Of a DNA stretch of 64,000 nt, positions 35,931-47,700 are shown piece by piece. This DNA comes from an uncultured Methanobrevibacter sp. (lineage in GTDB: Archaea; Methanobacteriota; Methanobacteria; Methanobacteriales; Methanobacteriaceae). The notes below the pieces were generated by a model. That model was not told where the DNA came from. It did no database searches and saw only the letters and a program-made list of their open reading frames with translations. The stretch lies in assembly GCF_902774605.1 (NCBI RefSeq), contig NZ_CACYJE010000003.1, positions 1 to 64,000 on the forward strand, written 5' to 3'. Position numbers and translations under genes: made by a program. Every line of letters starts with the position of its first letter. The first letter of the stretch is position 1.

Positions 35931-37070
35931 TTTTACAAATTGGTCAATTTCCGCCTTGGTGATTGTCAATGGTGGCACGAACCTTAATACGTTGCCTGCA
36001 GTGCAGTTTATAAGGAATCCTGCTTCGCGCAACTTGTCAACGTATTCCGCTCCCGGCTTGGCCAGTTCCAATCCAACCATCAATCCTTTACCGCGCACAT
36101 CAGCGATTATTTCCTTGTCTAATTTTTTCAATTCTGAAATGAAGTATTCACCGACTTCATTGACATTGGATAATATGTCTTCCTCTTCAAAGACATCAAG
36201 CACTGCGTTAGCCGCTGCTGTGACCAATGGTCCTCCTCCGAAGGTGGTTCCGTGGTCTCCTGGCACGAATGCACTTGCCACTTTCTCGGTTGCAAGGATT
36301 CCTCCCATTGGAACTCCTCCACCGATTCCTTTAGCCATTGTCATGACGTCAGGCTTTACGCCGAATAGCTCATAGGCGAAGAGTGTTCCGCATCTTCCGA
36401 ATCCGGTCTGCACCTCGTCGACTATGAAGACTATGTCGTTTTCGTTACAGATTTTCTGGATTTCCTTGAGGTATTGCATGTCTGGGACGTGAACTCCGCC
36501 TTCACCCTGCACAGGCTCGACGATGATGGCAGCGGTGTTCTCATTGACCGCTTCCCTGATTGCTTCAATGTCATTGTATGGCACGTTGATGAATCCTTGT
36601 GGCATTATTTGCTTGAATGGCTCATGGTATTCCTCATGGCCTGTTGCCGCAAGGGTCATTATTGTCCTTCCGTGGAATGAGTCGACTGTGGATATGACTT
36701 CGCTTTTGCCGGTGTATTTAACTGCCAATTTAATGGCTCCTTCATTAGCTTCAGCACCGCTGTTTGCGTAGAATATCCTGTCGAAATCTGTTTTGTCAAC
36801 GAGTCTTTTAGCATATATTAATGCTGGCTCGTTGTAGTATATGCTTGAAATGTGTATCAGCTTTTCTGCCTGGTCCTGGATTGCCTTTACGAGTTTTGGG
36901 TGATTGTGTCCTAGGCAGTTGACTGCTATTCCTGCAAACATGTCCAGGTATTCGTTTCCGTCGATATCCCATACTTTAGCACCTTCCCCGTGATCAAGCA
37001 CGATTGGCTGTCTGGTGAAAGTGTTAATGAAATAGTCATCTTCAATTTTAATAAGTTCTTGAGTATTCAT
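35910..37070 (-). CDS. argD: Acetylornithine aminotransferase
   Basis: PLP transaminase in arginine synthesis; in methanogens it may also act in lysine synthesis. VDEVQTGFGRCG and MAKGIGGGVPMGG (the PLP lysine) are present, with YANSGAEANEGAIKLA before them. 386 residues. GGAGGATT precedes the ATG. It stands alone with a promoter divergent from the cyclophilin. Confidence 0.93.
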   Translation of the reverse strand: MNTQELIKIEDDYFINTFTRQPIVLDHGEGAKVWDIDGNEYLDMFAGIAVNCLGHNHPKLVKAIQDQAEKLIHISSIYYNEPALIYAKRLVDKTDFDRIFYANSGAEANEGAIKLAVKYTGKSEVISTVDSFHGRTIMTLAATGHEEYHEPFKQIMPQGFINVPYNDIEAIREAVNENTAAIIVEPVQGEGGVHVPDMQYLKEIQKICNENDIVFIVDEVQTGFGRCGTLFAYELFGVKPDVMTMAKGIGGGVPMGGILATEKVASAFVPGDHGTTFGGGPLVTAAANAVLDVFEEEDILSNVNEVGEYFISELKKLDKEIIADVRGKGLMVGLELAKPGAEYVDKLREAGFLINCTAGNVLRFVPPLTITKAEIDQFVKALDEIL

Positions 37071-37142
37071 TTAAATCCTCCATAAATTATTTTAATCAAT
37101 AATAACTATATTATTAATATTATATAAAAATTAGGTGATAAA

Positions 37143-37574
37143 ATGAAAGTCGCAACTATTGAAACTGATAAAGGGAATATCGTTCTTGAATTATTCCCAA
37201 ATGAAGCACCTGGAACCGTAGCTAACTTTGAAAAACTAATCAAGGAAGGATTCTATGACGGATTGACATTCCACAGGGTTATCCCTAACTTCGTGATTCA
37301 GGGCGGATGTCCTAAAGGCGATGGTACTGGCGGACCAGGTTACACCATCAAATGTGAAACCGAAGGAAACCCTCACAGACACGGAACTGGTGCATTATCC
37401 ATGGCACACGCAGGAAAAGACACCGGCGGAAGCCAATTCTTCATCACCCACTCACCACAGCCACACCTGGATGGTGTTCACACCGTATTCGGCCAAGTAA
37501 TTGAAGGCATGGATGTCGTCAACGCAATCCGCCAAGGCGACGTGATGAACAAGGTTACCATTGAAGAAAGATAA
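37143..37574 (+). CDS. Peptidyl-prolyl cis-trans isomerase, cyclophilin type
   Basis: Cytoplasmic single-domain cyclophilin of 143 residues without signal peptide. The active-site text is [25 protein letters not shown], and the later [21 protein letters not shown] is complete. It speeds proline isomerisation during protein folding. GGTGAT precedes the ATG. Confidence 0.95.
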   Translation: MKVATIETDKGNIVLELFPNEAPGTVANFEKLIKEGFYDGLTFHRVIPNFVIQGGCPKGDGTGGPGYTIKCETEGNPHRHGTGALSMAHAGKDTGGSQFFITHSPQPHLDGVHTVFGQVIEGMDVVNAIRQGDVMNKVTIEER

Positions 37575-37587
37575 GTCCTTATCTTTC
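37566..37587 (+). terminator. Terminator hairpin over the cyclophilin stop codon
   Basis: GAAAGATAAG / CTTATCTTTC, 10 perfect pairs at most, with TAA inside the left arm, and TTTTTTT 11 bases downstream. In practice the outer pairs would open to form a loop. Confidence 0.65.
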
Positions 37588-37617
37588 CCAATTTCTTTTT
37601 TTAATCAAAATAAAAAC

Positions 37618-38979
37618 TCAATTTTCTGATTTTATCCCAACGAATGATGCGAAAACCGAGAGTATGCACAGCACCACACAGATAATGCATGTAATCTGGC
37701 AGCTTTGGATGAGCAGCGGATAGTATTGTTCGATGATTGGAACATCACCCATGATGAATGCAAACACCAGCGTCAAAATCCCCATACTCATAGCCTGGCC
37801 CACGGTACGCATTGTAGCCACTGATGCTGATGCGATTGAAGTGTCGTTTGGCGGAACCGAACCCATTATGACGTTAGTGTTCGGCGGGGAGAAGAGTCCG
37901 AAACCGACACCGTAAATGATCATCGCCGCTACGAGGAATGTCATTGATGTTGCGCTGTCGAGGGATGAGAATAGAAACAGTGATATTGTTCCGAGAGCCA
38001 TTCCGATGGCTGCAAGGATTTGCGGAACGAACCTGTCGGAGAGCCTGCCTGCAATAGGCGCAAGCACCACCTGGCACAACGGCGCCACTAGAAGTATCAA
38101 ACCTGCGGTCTGTGAGTCGAACCCCTTGATGTATTGCAGGTGGTAGTTTAGGATGGTTGTCACCGCATATGTTGCAAGGTATGCGCACAGTGATGCGAAG
38201 TTTGCTGAGAGGAACTTGTGGTTTTTAAAGAATCTGATGTCGAAGACAGGGTGGTCTTGTCTCATCTCGATTACTGCGAACATGATTAGAATGATTACCC
38301 CAAGGACTGTTAAAATCATTCCCATTTGGGTGTTGAGTATTGTGAACCCGTACATGAAAAGAGCCATCCCGACACCGTAGGATAGTGCCCCCTTGATGTC
38401 AATCGGTATTCCCTCGAATGTTATCCATTCGTCCTTGATTGTTGTTAAAAGCAATGCCAGTATGACAAACAGGAACGGCACGCCAAACAATACCACTGAT
38501 CTCCAGCCCAGATTATAGTTCAGGATCCCGCCTAAAACCGGGGACAGTGACAGTCCAATGTATACTCCAGTGATGTTTATTCCAAGTGCTGTTCCGCGCT
38601 CTTCTGGGGGAAACGCTGAGACTATCATTGCCATTGATGTGACGTTGATGAAAGCCAATGCTATTCCCAGAATCAATCGGCATGCGAGGAACTGCTCCTG
38701 TGAGGTTACAAGGACATTGACGATTGATATTATTATGAATAGTATTGTGCTTATGATTGTTACTTTCCTTAGACCGTATTTTCCGGTGATTTGACCTGCC
38801 GGCACTGACAGTACCGCCACTACGAGCAGGAATATGATTGTAATCCAGTTCTGCATGATATTGCTCATATGGTATTCCGCTGCGATTGTTGGAATCACTA
38901 TTGTGACCGCATTTACTGCAAACACTGTGAAAAAGGACAATACCGTACAGATTAATAATAGTAGATTTTTCCTCTCCAT
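37618..38979 (-). CDS. MFS multidrug exporter (DHA2-like)
   Basis: Integral membrane protein of about 453 residues. About 12-14 hydrophobic segments can be counted. GQITGKYGLRKVTI after TM2 is the MFS motif A region, and GRLSDRFVPQIL its repeat in the second half. LGINITGVYIGLSLSPVLGGIL is the antiporter motif C. Drug or solute export by proton antiport is likely. ATG 38979 is preferred over a GTG at 38982. Alone between cyclophilin and a small orphan gene. Confidence 0.85.
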   Translation of the reverse strand: MERKNLLLLICTVLSFFTVFAVNAVTIVIPTIAAEYHMSNIMQNWITIIFLLVVAVLSVPAGQITGKYGLRKVTIISTILFIIISIVNVLVTSQEQFLACRLILGIALAFINVTSMAMIVSAFPPEERGTALGINITGVYIGLSLSPVLGGILNYNLGWRSVVLFGVPFLFVILALLLTTIKDEWITFEGIPIDIKGALSYGVGMALFMYGFTILNTQMGMILTVLGVIILIMFAVIEMRQDHPVFDIRFFKNHKFLSANFASLCAYLATYAVTTILNYHLQYIKGFDSQTAGLILLVAPLCQVVLAPIAGRLSDRFVPQILAAIGMALGTISLFLFSSLDSATSMTFLVAAMIIYGVGFGLFSPPNTNVIMGSVPPNDTSIASASVATMRTVGQAMSMGILTLVFAFIMGDVPIIEQYYPLLIQSCQITCIICVVLCILSVFASFVGIKSEN

Positions 38980-39182
38980 CACATAATGTATAGTTCAACA
39001 TGATATAATCATTTTTCCAAACACATGTCAATATCGATTCCAGTTTAAAATGTCTTATTTCACATTTACAGTGCCATATTATATTCATTATATGAAAAAA
39101 TGAATTAATAGTGAGTAATATTTATATACTATACGGCACTAACTATAATCAAGATTTAAAAAGATTATGGAGGTTAAAAATT

Positions 39183-39479
39183 ATGCAAAAAAATTACTCA
39201 CAGGGACTTGAAATGCAGATTCCTCGGGAAAATGCATACACCGGATTGGCCATCAGGCCAGATTTCGATGATGAGTTCGACAAGCTATCAGAAAATTATG
39301 CCATTAATCAAATCAATGATGTTAAGTGCTTCATCGAAAAGCATGAGAATATTCTTGAGTTCATTCATGAGTTAACACCATTAATCGACGAATACTTTCC
39401 AGACTATAGAAAAATCATTGAATTATGTAAAGATCCCGAATTTGGTGATTTGGATTTCATAATGATTTATGTAGATTGA
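39183..39479 (+). CDS. Small hypothetical protein, 98 residues
   Basis: ATG 39183 has a very good GGAGGT site eight bases before it. The frame extends back to 39111 with no support. The product, MQKNYSQGLEMQIPRENAYT and following, is acidic and helical. I do not recognise a family. It stands alone beside a possible remnant, in a region with the look of accessory DNA. Confidence 0.55.
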   Translation: MQKNYSQGLEMQIPRENAYTGLAIRPDFDDEFDKLSENYAINQINDVKCFIEKHENILEFIHELTPLIDEYFPDYRKIIELCKDPEFGDLDFIMIYVD

Positions 39480-39593
39480 GAGAATCATTATAAAGATAGA
39501 GCAACATTAAAAAAAATTTAAGGATGAACGATTATACAAATCCAAATTCTCAAAAAAAAATTAATGGTTTAGTTTGTGTGGAGTTATGGTAAA

Positions 39594-39680
39594 ATGAGTT
39601 TCGATTTTGAAAAATTTCATGATGTAGGAATCATTTACATCAATACTCCCAAGAGGAAGAATATCAACGTTCATCAATGA
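39594..39680 (+). pseudogene. Possible 3' remnant of a gene
   Basis: A 28-codon frame, MSFDFEKFHDVGIIYINTPK and eight more, reads like the end of a real protein and not like random AT-rich DNA. No ribosome-binding site is convincing. In-frame stops lie just upstream. It may be the tail of a decayed gene, in the 209-base gap between the orphan gene and the glycosylase. Confidence 0.25.
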
Positions 39681-39688
39681 CCCATTTA

Positions 39689-40594
39689 TTATTTTTTCAG
39701 CTTTTTCATTAGCCCACTCATTCTTGCATAGTGGAACATGTACAGCTGCACGTAGCCGGCATTCTTGCCGAACTCCTCCATTCCAAATTCTCTGACTTTA
39801 GCGACACTTATGTCTTTTCCATCAAAATATAAGTGTGAAACTATTCTTTTTATCCAAACATCTGACGGAAATGCTTCCCTAAAGTTAAAGCCATATAAGA
39901 GTATGCAGTCCGCCACTTTAGGACCCACCCCAGGCACTTCAAGCATTGTTTCGAATGCCTCATCATAGCTCATCTTGAAAATTTCTGAGAGGTGAATTTC
40001 ATCTGTAAACATCTCGGATGCCCTTCTCATGTAGGGTGCTCTATATCCGACGCCGCAGTTTTTAAGATTATTTTCACAGCTTGCAATATCTTGAATATCT
40101 GATGAGTTAAATTCCTCTTCATCATCCAAGTATGCTTTTGCAAGGACGTTGCTTTGAGGAAACATGCAGTAATTTTCATGCTGCTTTCCCCATTTCCGCT
40201 TCATGTCAGAAACTGATTTTGTCCATCTCTTGATGGAATTGTTAGCTGAGCATATCGATGAGATGATGCACTCGAAAGGGTCAGGTGCCAAAAAGAGTCT
40301 CAAGCCTTTGCAGAACCCGGACATTTCAGATAGTTCAGGCTGATTGTCCAGATACTTATAGAACTTGTTTAAATCATAATCCAAATCGAAAATATATTTA
40401 ACCTTTGAAACGGCCTTTTCATCATCCAGATTAAAATCAAGGCAATTGCCTGACTTTTTAACCTTAAAAACTGTTGGCTTGCCGTCAAGCATCACTGCAT
40501 TGCTGTAACAATCATCCGTTAAAGTCCATGGAGGCTGGGATGTCTGGCCCGAGTTGATTGTCAAGTCCAGGTTGATGGGTGAATCAATTATCAT
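39689..40594 (-). CDS. 8-oxoguanine DNA glycosylase, OGG1-like
   Basis: Helix-hairpin-helix GPD glycosylase of 301 residues. [18 protein letters not shown] holds the catalytic Lys (about residue 224), and FPSDVWIKR the Asp (about 246). The N-terminal half is the OGG_N-like beta domain ([15 protein letters not shown]). It removes 8-oxoguanine from DNA; relevant to oxygen damage. Its start overlaps the hisF stop by 4 bases, so the two are coupled. Confidence 0.9.
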   Translation of the reverse strand: MIIDSPINLDLTINSGQTSQPPWTLTDDCYSNAVMLDGKPTVFKVKKSGNCLDFNLDDEKAVSKVKYIFDLDYDLNKFYKYLDNQPELSEMSGFCKGLRLFLAPDPFECIISSICSANNSIKRWTKSVSDMKRKWGKQHENYCMFPQSNVLAKAYLDDEEEFNSSDIQDIASCENNLKNCGVGYRAPYMRRASEMFTDEIHLSEIFKMSYDEAFETMLEVPGVGPKVADCILLYGFNFREAFPSDVWIKRIVSHLYFDGKDISVAKVREFGMEEFGKNAGYVQLYMFHYARMSGLMKKLKK

Positions 40595-41415
40595 AATCTA
40601 ACAGCCACATTGTTTTTGTTCAGGTAATCCTTGACCTCGCCAATGGAATACTGGTTAAAGTGGAATATGCTTGCCGCAAGCGCCGCTGAAACATCGGTTT
40701 TCTCGAAAACATCCAATATATGTTTAGGCTCGCCGACACCCCCGCTTGCAATAACCGGAATGTCAACCGCATCATTGATGGCCTTGTTAAGTTCAATGTC
40801 ATAGCCGTTCTGGGTTCCGTCACCGTCCATACTGGTCAGCAACACTTCACCGGCTCCGCGCTCCTGGCATTCCACTGCCCATTGGATCGCATCTATTCCT
40901 GTGAATTCCCGTCCGCCATAGATGCTTGTGTCAAACCAGCAGTAGCCCTTGTCGGTTTCAATGACTGTCTTGTCCCTTGCGTCATCCGGATGGTCAACGT
41001 ATCTTCTTTTCGCATCTATTCCTATGACGACAGCCTGTGAGCCGACGACCTTGCTTGCTTCGGTCAGGAGTTCCGGGTTCTTGATTGCTGCAGTGTTGGT
41101 TGAGCACTTGTCGGCTCCGGCCTTGAGCATCTTGATGTAGTCATCGACTTTCCTTATCCCTCCGCCGACGCAAATCGGCATGAAGACGTTCTCGGTCAAC
41201 CTGTCAATGACATCGGCCATGGTTGCACGGCGCTCATGAGAAGCGGTGATGTCCAGCACGACAACCTCATCGGCTCCTTCCTCATAGTAGCGTGTTGCAA
41301 GGTCAACTGGGTTTCCAGCGTATTTTATTTCCTTGAATTCAACTCCCTTGACGACACGGCCTTCGGGAACCTGCAGGTCACAGTCCAGACATGGAATTAT
41401 TCTTTTAGTCAACAT
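40591..41415 (-). CDS. hisF: Imidazole glycerol phosphate synthase, cyclase subunit
   Basis: TIM barrel that, with HisH, closes the imidazole ring of histidine. D11 in [22 protein letters not shown] near residue 82, and [13 protein letters not shown] near the end are all in place. 274 residues, slightly longer than usual. First gene of hisF-ogg. No ribosome-binding site is evident. Confidence 0.95.
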   Translation of the reverse strand: MLTKRIIPCLDCDLQVPEGRVVKGVEFKEIKYAGNPVDLATRYYEEGADEVVVLDITASHERRATMADVIDRLTENVFMPICVGGGIRKVDDYIKMLKAGADKCSTNTAAIKNPELLTEASKVVGSQAVVIGIDAKRRYVDHPDDARDKTVIETDKGYCWFDTSIYGGREFTGIDAIQWAVECQERGAGEVLLTSMDGDGTQNGYDIELNKAINDAVDIPVIASGGVGEPKHILDVFEKTDVSAALAASIFHFNQYSIGEVKDYLNKNNVAVRL

Positions 41416-41460
41416 GAAAATCTATAAAAAAAAGTAGTGGTTTTTGTTTGTAAAATATTC

Positions 41461-41622
41461 TTAAGCAGAATATCTTAAAACAAAACATAAAATAGCTACA
41501 ATTACAGTAGCGACAATAACGTGCTCAGGTGAAAGTTTTGGTCCTAAACTTTCTTCATCAAAGTATCTAACTAAACCTGCACCAGTTTGAGGCATGGAAA
41601 TTTTATTATCTTTTTTTGCCAT
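41461..41622 (-). CDS. secG: Preprotein translocase subunit Sec61-beta (SecG)
   Basis: A 53-residue membrane protein not easily seen in long-frame scans. MAKKDNKISMPQTGAGLVRY, then FDEESLGPKLSPEHVI and one transmembrane helix (VATVIVAILCFVL), is typical of the archaeal Sec61-beta subunit. AGGAGAT precedes the ATG at 41622. Its job is support of the SecYE channel. It lies 45 bases ahead of hisF on the same strand. Confidence 0.9.
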   Translation of the reverse strand: MAKKDNKISMPQTGAGLVRYFDEESLGPKLSPEHVIVATVIVAILCFVLRYSA

Positions 41623-41725
41623 GATTAATCTCCTAATAATTTATTTATAAAAATAACTGTAATATAATTATTTTTTTCATCATATATAAAAATAGTGTTA
41701 AAATTTTATTTCAAAAAAATAAAAA

Positions 41726-41743
41726 GGGAATTTTAAAATCCCC
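41726..41743 (-). terminator. Terminator at the end of the giant adhesin gene
   Basis: GGG-A-ATTTT / AAAAT-C-CCC, with one mismatch; it ends at the last base of the stop codon. On the minus strand it is followed by CTTTTTATTTTTTT. Confidence 0.5.
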
Positions 41744-44700
41744 TATTTTTTTGCTTTTATATATCTTTTTATTTTATCGTTTTTGTAAGCTATTGTGTAT
41801 TTTACTTTTTTACCCTTCTTGAATTTCTTATTTTTCTTAAGCTTTTTCATTGCTTTTTTATTTATTTTGAACTTACCGACACCAAATTTGTTGGTTTTTA
41901 CCTTATAAGTCTTTTTAAGGAACTTTACTTTTACTTTGACTTTGCTGTAAATCTTTGATCCCTTAAATTTGACTTTAGTTTTATAATTTTTGCCTTTTTT
42001 AAGTTTCTTAGCTGTTTTCTTCTTCAATTTTAAAGTTCCCTTACCATTGGATTTCACTTTAACCTTGTAAGTTTTGCCTTTGAATCTGACTTTAACTTTT
42101 TGCTTTTTCATCTCGATTCCAAAGTTTACCTTAACCTTTCTTTTGCCTTTGTACTTGAACTTGACGTTTTTGCTCAGAGTTTTCTTTTTAGGGCCACTTA
42201 CAAGAATCTTGATAGTTGCCTTTTTGGCCGATTTTTTGATTTTTGTAGTCTTTTTAGCCCAGACAGCATGTTTTATCTTAATCTTTTTGGAAACTTTAAT
42301 TCCATTAAATTCTGATGTTACTTTATATGTCTTAGGTTTTAATCTAATTTTAAGGGAAGCATACCCTTTTGCATTAGTAACGCGATTATATGTTTTGCCA
42401 TTTACTGATATTTTAACATTAGCTTTTGAAACAGGATTATTATTGCTGTCAACAACCCTAACAGTGTAATAGGAGCCGTCAAGATAGAACATTACAAAAT
42501 TGTTAGCTATGATCCTATAAGTAACTACAGGTTTAGGAATAGTGAATATTGTATTATTGGCCAAATAATTAGCATCTCCATTGTAGACTGCAACTATAGT
42601 GCCGGTCAATCCAGAAGCAAATGTTGCATTTCCATCCTTAATTTGTGAAGTGAGGACAACTCCATTTGCATAAATTGTTATGTTGCCTGTAGCATTTGCC
42701 GGAACAGTGACGACAATATTATTGTCCACAGTAATCTTCATCGGAGTGTCCAATTTTGGAATAGTTATTGTGGTATTGACTGAAATCGGATAGTTATTTG
42801 AATCTCCTGAGTATTCAACCCTAAGAGGATATTCTCCAGATGTTAAATTGGACAGATCAAATGTTGCTACACCATCCGCAATATTGGCAGTATATGTACC
42901 ATTATCAATAGTAATGGTCACATTACCTGTGGCATTTTTATCCAATATGATGTTTAAGGTCCTGTTGTCCAAATCTATTATGACACTCGCATCGTTATAG
43001 TCAGGATTTTTATACTCTTTTATAAATGAAGCATGATATGTTTTGGCAGTGTAGTTCTCATTGCCTGTGGAGACTGTTATTTGATGAGTTCCAGTTGGCA
43101 AATCATAAATATCTAAAATTCCAGTGCCATCATCATTAAATATCACATCACGTTTAATATCATCAATCATTACTGTTACATTGTCCTTGAGTTGAGAAGG
43201 AACCTTGATTTCAACTGTATCATTGGCAATAGTGACATTAATATCATAATCATCAATAGGCAGGCCGATGAATGAATCATTTAAGGTCACATCATTGTAT
43301 TTTGTATCGTTTAAAAGTATTGCAGTCACATTATGCCTGCCCACTGTAGTGGTTACATTAATGGCATATATGTCCTTTCCAACTTTTACGCCAAGATATT
43401 CAACATCATCAATACTGATGGTCACGTTTCCATTGAAATCATCTGAAACTGTGACTGCAATGGAGGTATTCTGCCCATACTTGCCCGCAATTATAGTAAT
43501 ATTTGCTGTGAGATTGTTCAATTTACCTATGCTGAATTTTGCAACTGTTGCATTTCCTGCATACTTTGCATTACCTGAGTATGTGACATCCAAGGCATAA
43601 TTCGCTTTTGGCAGTACCCCCAGGTTAATGTTAGCAACACCGCCGGCAACATCCGCTGTTACATTTTCCCCGTTTGGCAAAGTTATATTGACTGTGCCAT
43701 CAGCATCAGTGTAATTAACGCCGACAACAACAGTTACATTATTATTTTTATCCACAATTACCTGCAGAACATTAATTGATGTGTTGAAAACAGGAATGGT
43801 GAATTCTGATTTGAATGAATCAGATGAAGTATAGTTATTGTCTCCAAGATACCTTGCAGAAACATTGTGTTTGCCCGGTTGAGCATTCACAACTGCACAA
43901 GTGGCTTTTCCAGCAATAACATCAACAACATGATCTACACCATCAACTGTAATGACGACCTTTCCTGTGGCTTTCAAATCAGTTTCAACAGTGATTGTGA
44001 CATTTTCTCCAGGAACACTGCCTTCAACAACAATGCCAATTGTCGGATTTGCCTTATCTATTTTGAAACTTGTGTAGTTAATTTTTGTAACGTATTTATA
44101 ATTGCCTGCACTCACTTCAAGCAAATGATTGCCTGCAGCCAATGTGGAAATGTTTAATACGCCACTACCATGTTCATTAATAGAAATGCTGTACTTTACA
44201 CCATCAATGGTTAAATTAACATTGTCTTTAAGCTCAGGAAGAACATCCACTATGATAGTTGTATTTTCACCGTATTGACGCGGAATTACTGTAATTTCAA
44301 CTACATGGTCGATAACATCTCTTCCGGTGAAGCTTGAAGTGTTTACAGTATCATCGTATCCTGTGTCATTTACTAACTTGGCAACGACTTCATGAATGCC
44401 AAAATTTGTCATTACTTCAGCAGTGAATGATCCATCAGGATTTTTGATAACTGGAGTGATGTTTTGCCCGTCAACACTGATTGTAACGTTACCGTCAGCA
44501 TCATCTGGAACAATTACTGTTATTGTGGTGTATTCGCTGACATGTCCCGGATGTATATGAATGATGACTGTGGCATTGTTTAACTTGCCTACTTTGAAGT
44601 TGGTCAATGTTGAGTTGTGGCTGTATTTATCATCTCCTGAATAGTGTACTGGCAATGTGTAGTTGTCATTGTTTTGTTTTAAAATTCCTAAATTGATAAC

Positions 44701-47700
44701 AGCCTGACCGTTTACAACATCGGCTGTGATAGTTTCACCGTTGATGAGAGTTACATTAACCTTACCTGTTGCATCATCCTTATCGATTTTTACAGTGATT
44801 GTAACATTATTATTATCCCCTATATCAACACTTATAACATTGACGGATGCATCAAAGAGCGGAACATTCAATGTCTTGTTTTCTTGTGCTTCAACTTCAA
44901 GGTAGTTATCATTACCAAGGTATTTTGCAGAAATGTTATATTGACCCGGCTGGATATTGAGGATTGTGAATGTAGCGTTTCCATCATTTTTAATGGCTAC
45001 AATATTGTCTTCTCCATTAATGAGGATATTCACATAGCCTACTGCATCATCAGCAACACTTACACGAATGTCAATGTCACTACCTGGAGCAATTGTCTCA
45101 GGCGCGTGGATAACAATTGAATGTGTAGCTTTTGGAACTGTTATCCAGGTCATATTTGTTTTAGAAGCATAGTTTAGATTGCCTGAAGTTACGCTTACAA
45201 CATGATTGCCTGCAGATAATGTTGAAACATTTAAAATGCCTGTGCCTTTTTCATTAATAATGATTTCATATTCATCATCATCGATGGTTAAGGTTACATT
45301 ATCCTTAAGTTCGCTTGGAACGGTCACAGTAATGGTAGTGTTTTCGCCATGAGGACGCACAACCACCTCAAGTCCTATAATATAATCAGTGTTTGCTTCT
45401 CCAATGAAAAAGGTAGTGTTTGTTGCATCCTCGTATTTGGTATCATTCACCAACCTTGCAATTACTTCATGAGATCCTAAAGTTGTAGTTACATTAACAG
45501 TGTAAGTGCCATCAGTATTTTTAACAACTGGAGTGATATCTGCACCGTCAACACTTACAGTGACATTTCCATCAGCATCATCCGGAATGATTACAGTAAT
45601 GGTAGTGTTTTCACCATACTTGCCGGGATTAATCACAATAACAACAGTCGCATTTGATAATTTACCTACTTTAAAGTTAGCGGTTGTAGTGTTTCCTGAA
45701 TATTTTCTATCTCCTGAGTAGTGAACAGGTAACGTGTAATTCTCATTGCTTTTTTGTAAAATTCCAAGGTTAACAACCGCAATACCATCAATGACCTTAA
45801 CTGTTACGTTATTGCCGTTCGGCAAGGTTATGTTCACAGTGCCGGTTGCATCCAATTTGTTTACTTTAACAGTGATTGTTACATTGTTGTTATCACTGAC
45901 TGTGACATTTATGACACTTATTGATGCATCGAAAACTGAAACATTGACAGTGGCATTTTCTTTTGTTTGTGCTTGTGTATAGTTATCGTTTCCGAAGAAT
46001 TTGGCTGAGATATTGTATATGCCCGGTTGGACATCCGTAATGTTTAATGTTGCTTTGCCATCGTTTCCGACTGCAAGGGTAGTTTCCTGACCGTTAATTA
46101 ATATGGCCACATAACCTTCAGTGACATTTAAGACACTTACAGTAATTGTTGCATTATTTCCAGGAGCCACTGTAGCAGGTGCATCAACAATAATGTCTGG
46201 AGTGGCTTTTGGAACTATAATCATTGTGGAGTTGGTTTTAGTTGCATAAAACTCATTTCCTGATGTGGCTTGAATATAATGATTGCCTGCGGACAAGGTG
46301 GATATGTTTAACACTCCTGTGCCGTTGTCCACAATATTAATTGTGTATGAAATGCCGTCGATAGTCAATTTCACATTATCCTTAAGTTCGCTTGGAACTG
46401 TCACCTTTATGGTGGTGTTGCTTGCGTAACTTCTGACAGTGACATTTAACTTGATTTCATAAGTGTTGTTAATCGCTTTGATTGTTACAGTTCCATTATT
46501 GATTGTCACCTGATTGAATCCCATATATTGTCCTTTAATGTCGTATGATCCTTCTCCTCCCAGGTAGTACATGAACCACCATGTTTTATTGTCTCCACTT
46601 AAAAATGGACGAATGACCTGGTTGTTTGGTAGGAGGAATTCAAATCTTCCGCCAAGCTCTGAATTGTTGAAGTCACTTACGGCAGTAATGTTTACAACAC
46701 TGTTTGTTGTGACAATGCTTGTAATGTTAATGACATAATCCTTATTTTTAACAACATGGAATGTCGATGAGTTTGAACTGGCTTCATATTCATCATCTCC
46801 GTCGTATGATACAATAATGGTATAAACACCGGTTTCAAGGTTGTCCAATACCAATTGACCTTTTTTGATTGTGTAAGTTTGAATCAAACCGTCTTTGGTA
46901 AGAGTTGCATTGATCAAATCTGGCTTATTTCCATTGAGTGTGACGTTGATTATCTCAACTTGACCCTGCTTGATGGAATCTGTTTCGATTACAATTATAG
47001 GATCATACTTGTATGAGTATATTAAACTGTCTTTTGAAGGCCAGTTAGTACGATTACCATTATAAATGGCAGTGATATTATATATTCCAGCCCGTAAATG
47101 ATTGACATTACATTCAGCTACGCCATTTGTTAAATCAACAATACGGGAATACACGAGTCTTCCTTCACTGTCAGTTAAAAAGAAGGTAACGTTGCCCCTA
47201 GCAGGGTTTACTTTAGCATCAACTTTCGCAATCAATTTAATTCCGATAGCTGTTTTTTCCACGGTTAATTTGGTGGTAGTTTCATAACCTAAAATTTCCA
47301 AGGTTTCCTGTTTGACTGCACCGGTGTAATACTCATCGTCATCGTGTCTGACATTTATTTTAAAAATGCCTGCACTGTGCATGGTGAGGACTATCTGACC
47401 GTTTTCATCAGTCACAAAAACACCATCCACCATAGAAATATCATCATGGGAAATTGATACGGTAATGTTTTGACCAGATTCATTAGAATTTGCAGCAAGT
47501 ACATTGGATCCAGTGTTTGAAATTCCTTTAGCTCCCCAATAGGTAACGTTTTCAAATTCTAAAGCCTCATCATTTCTTGTATAAATCGCATTCAAGTGAT
47601 TGTCGTTACCTGAAAATGTGATGGTGAATACGTTTGCACTCTGCTCAATTGAAAATGATTTGGCATCCGCCTTATTTTTTAATAAAACTGTATTGGTAAT

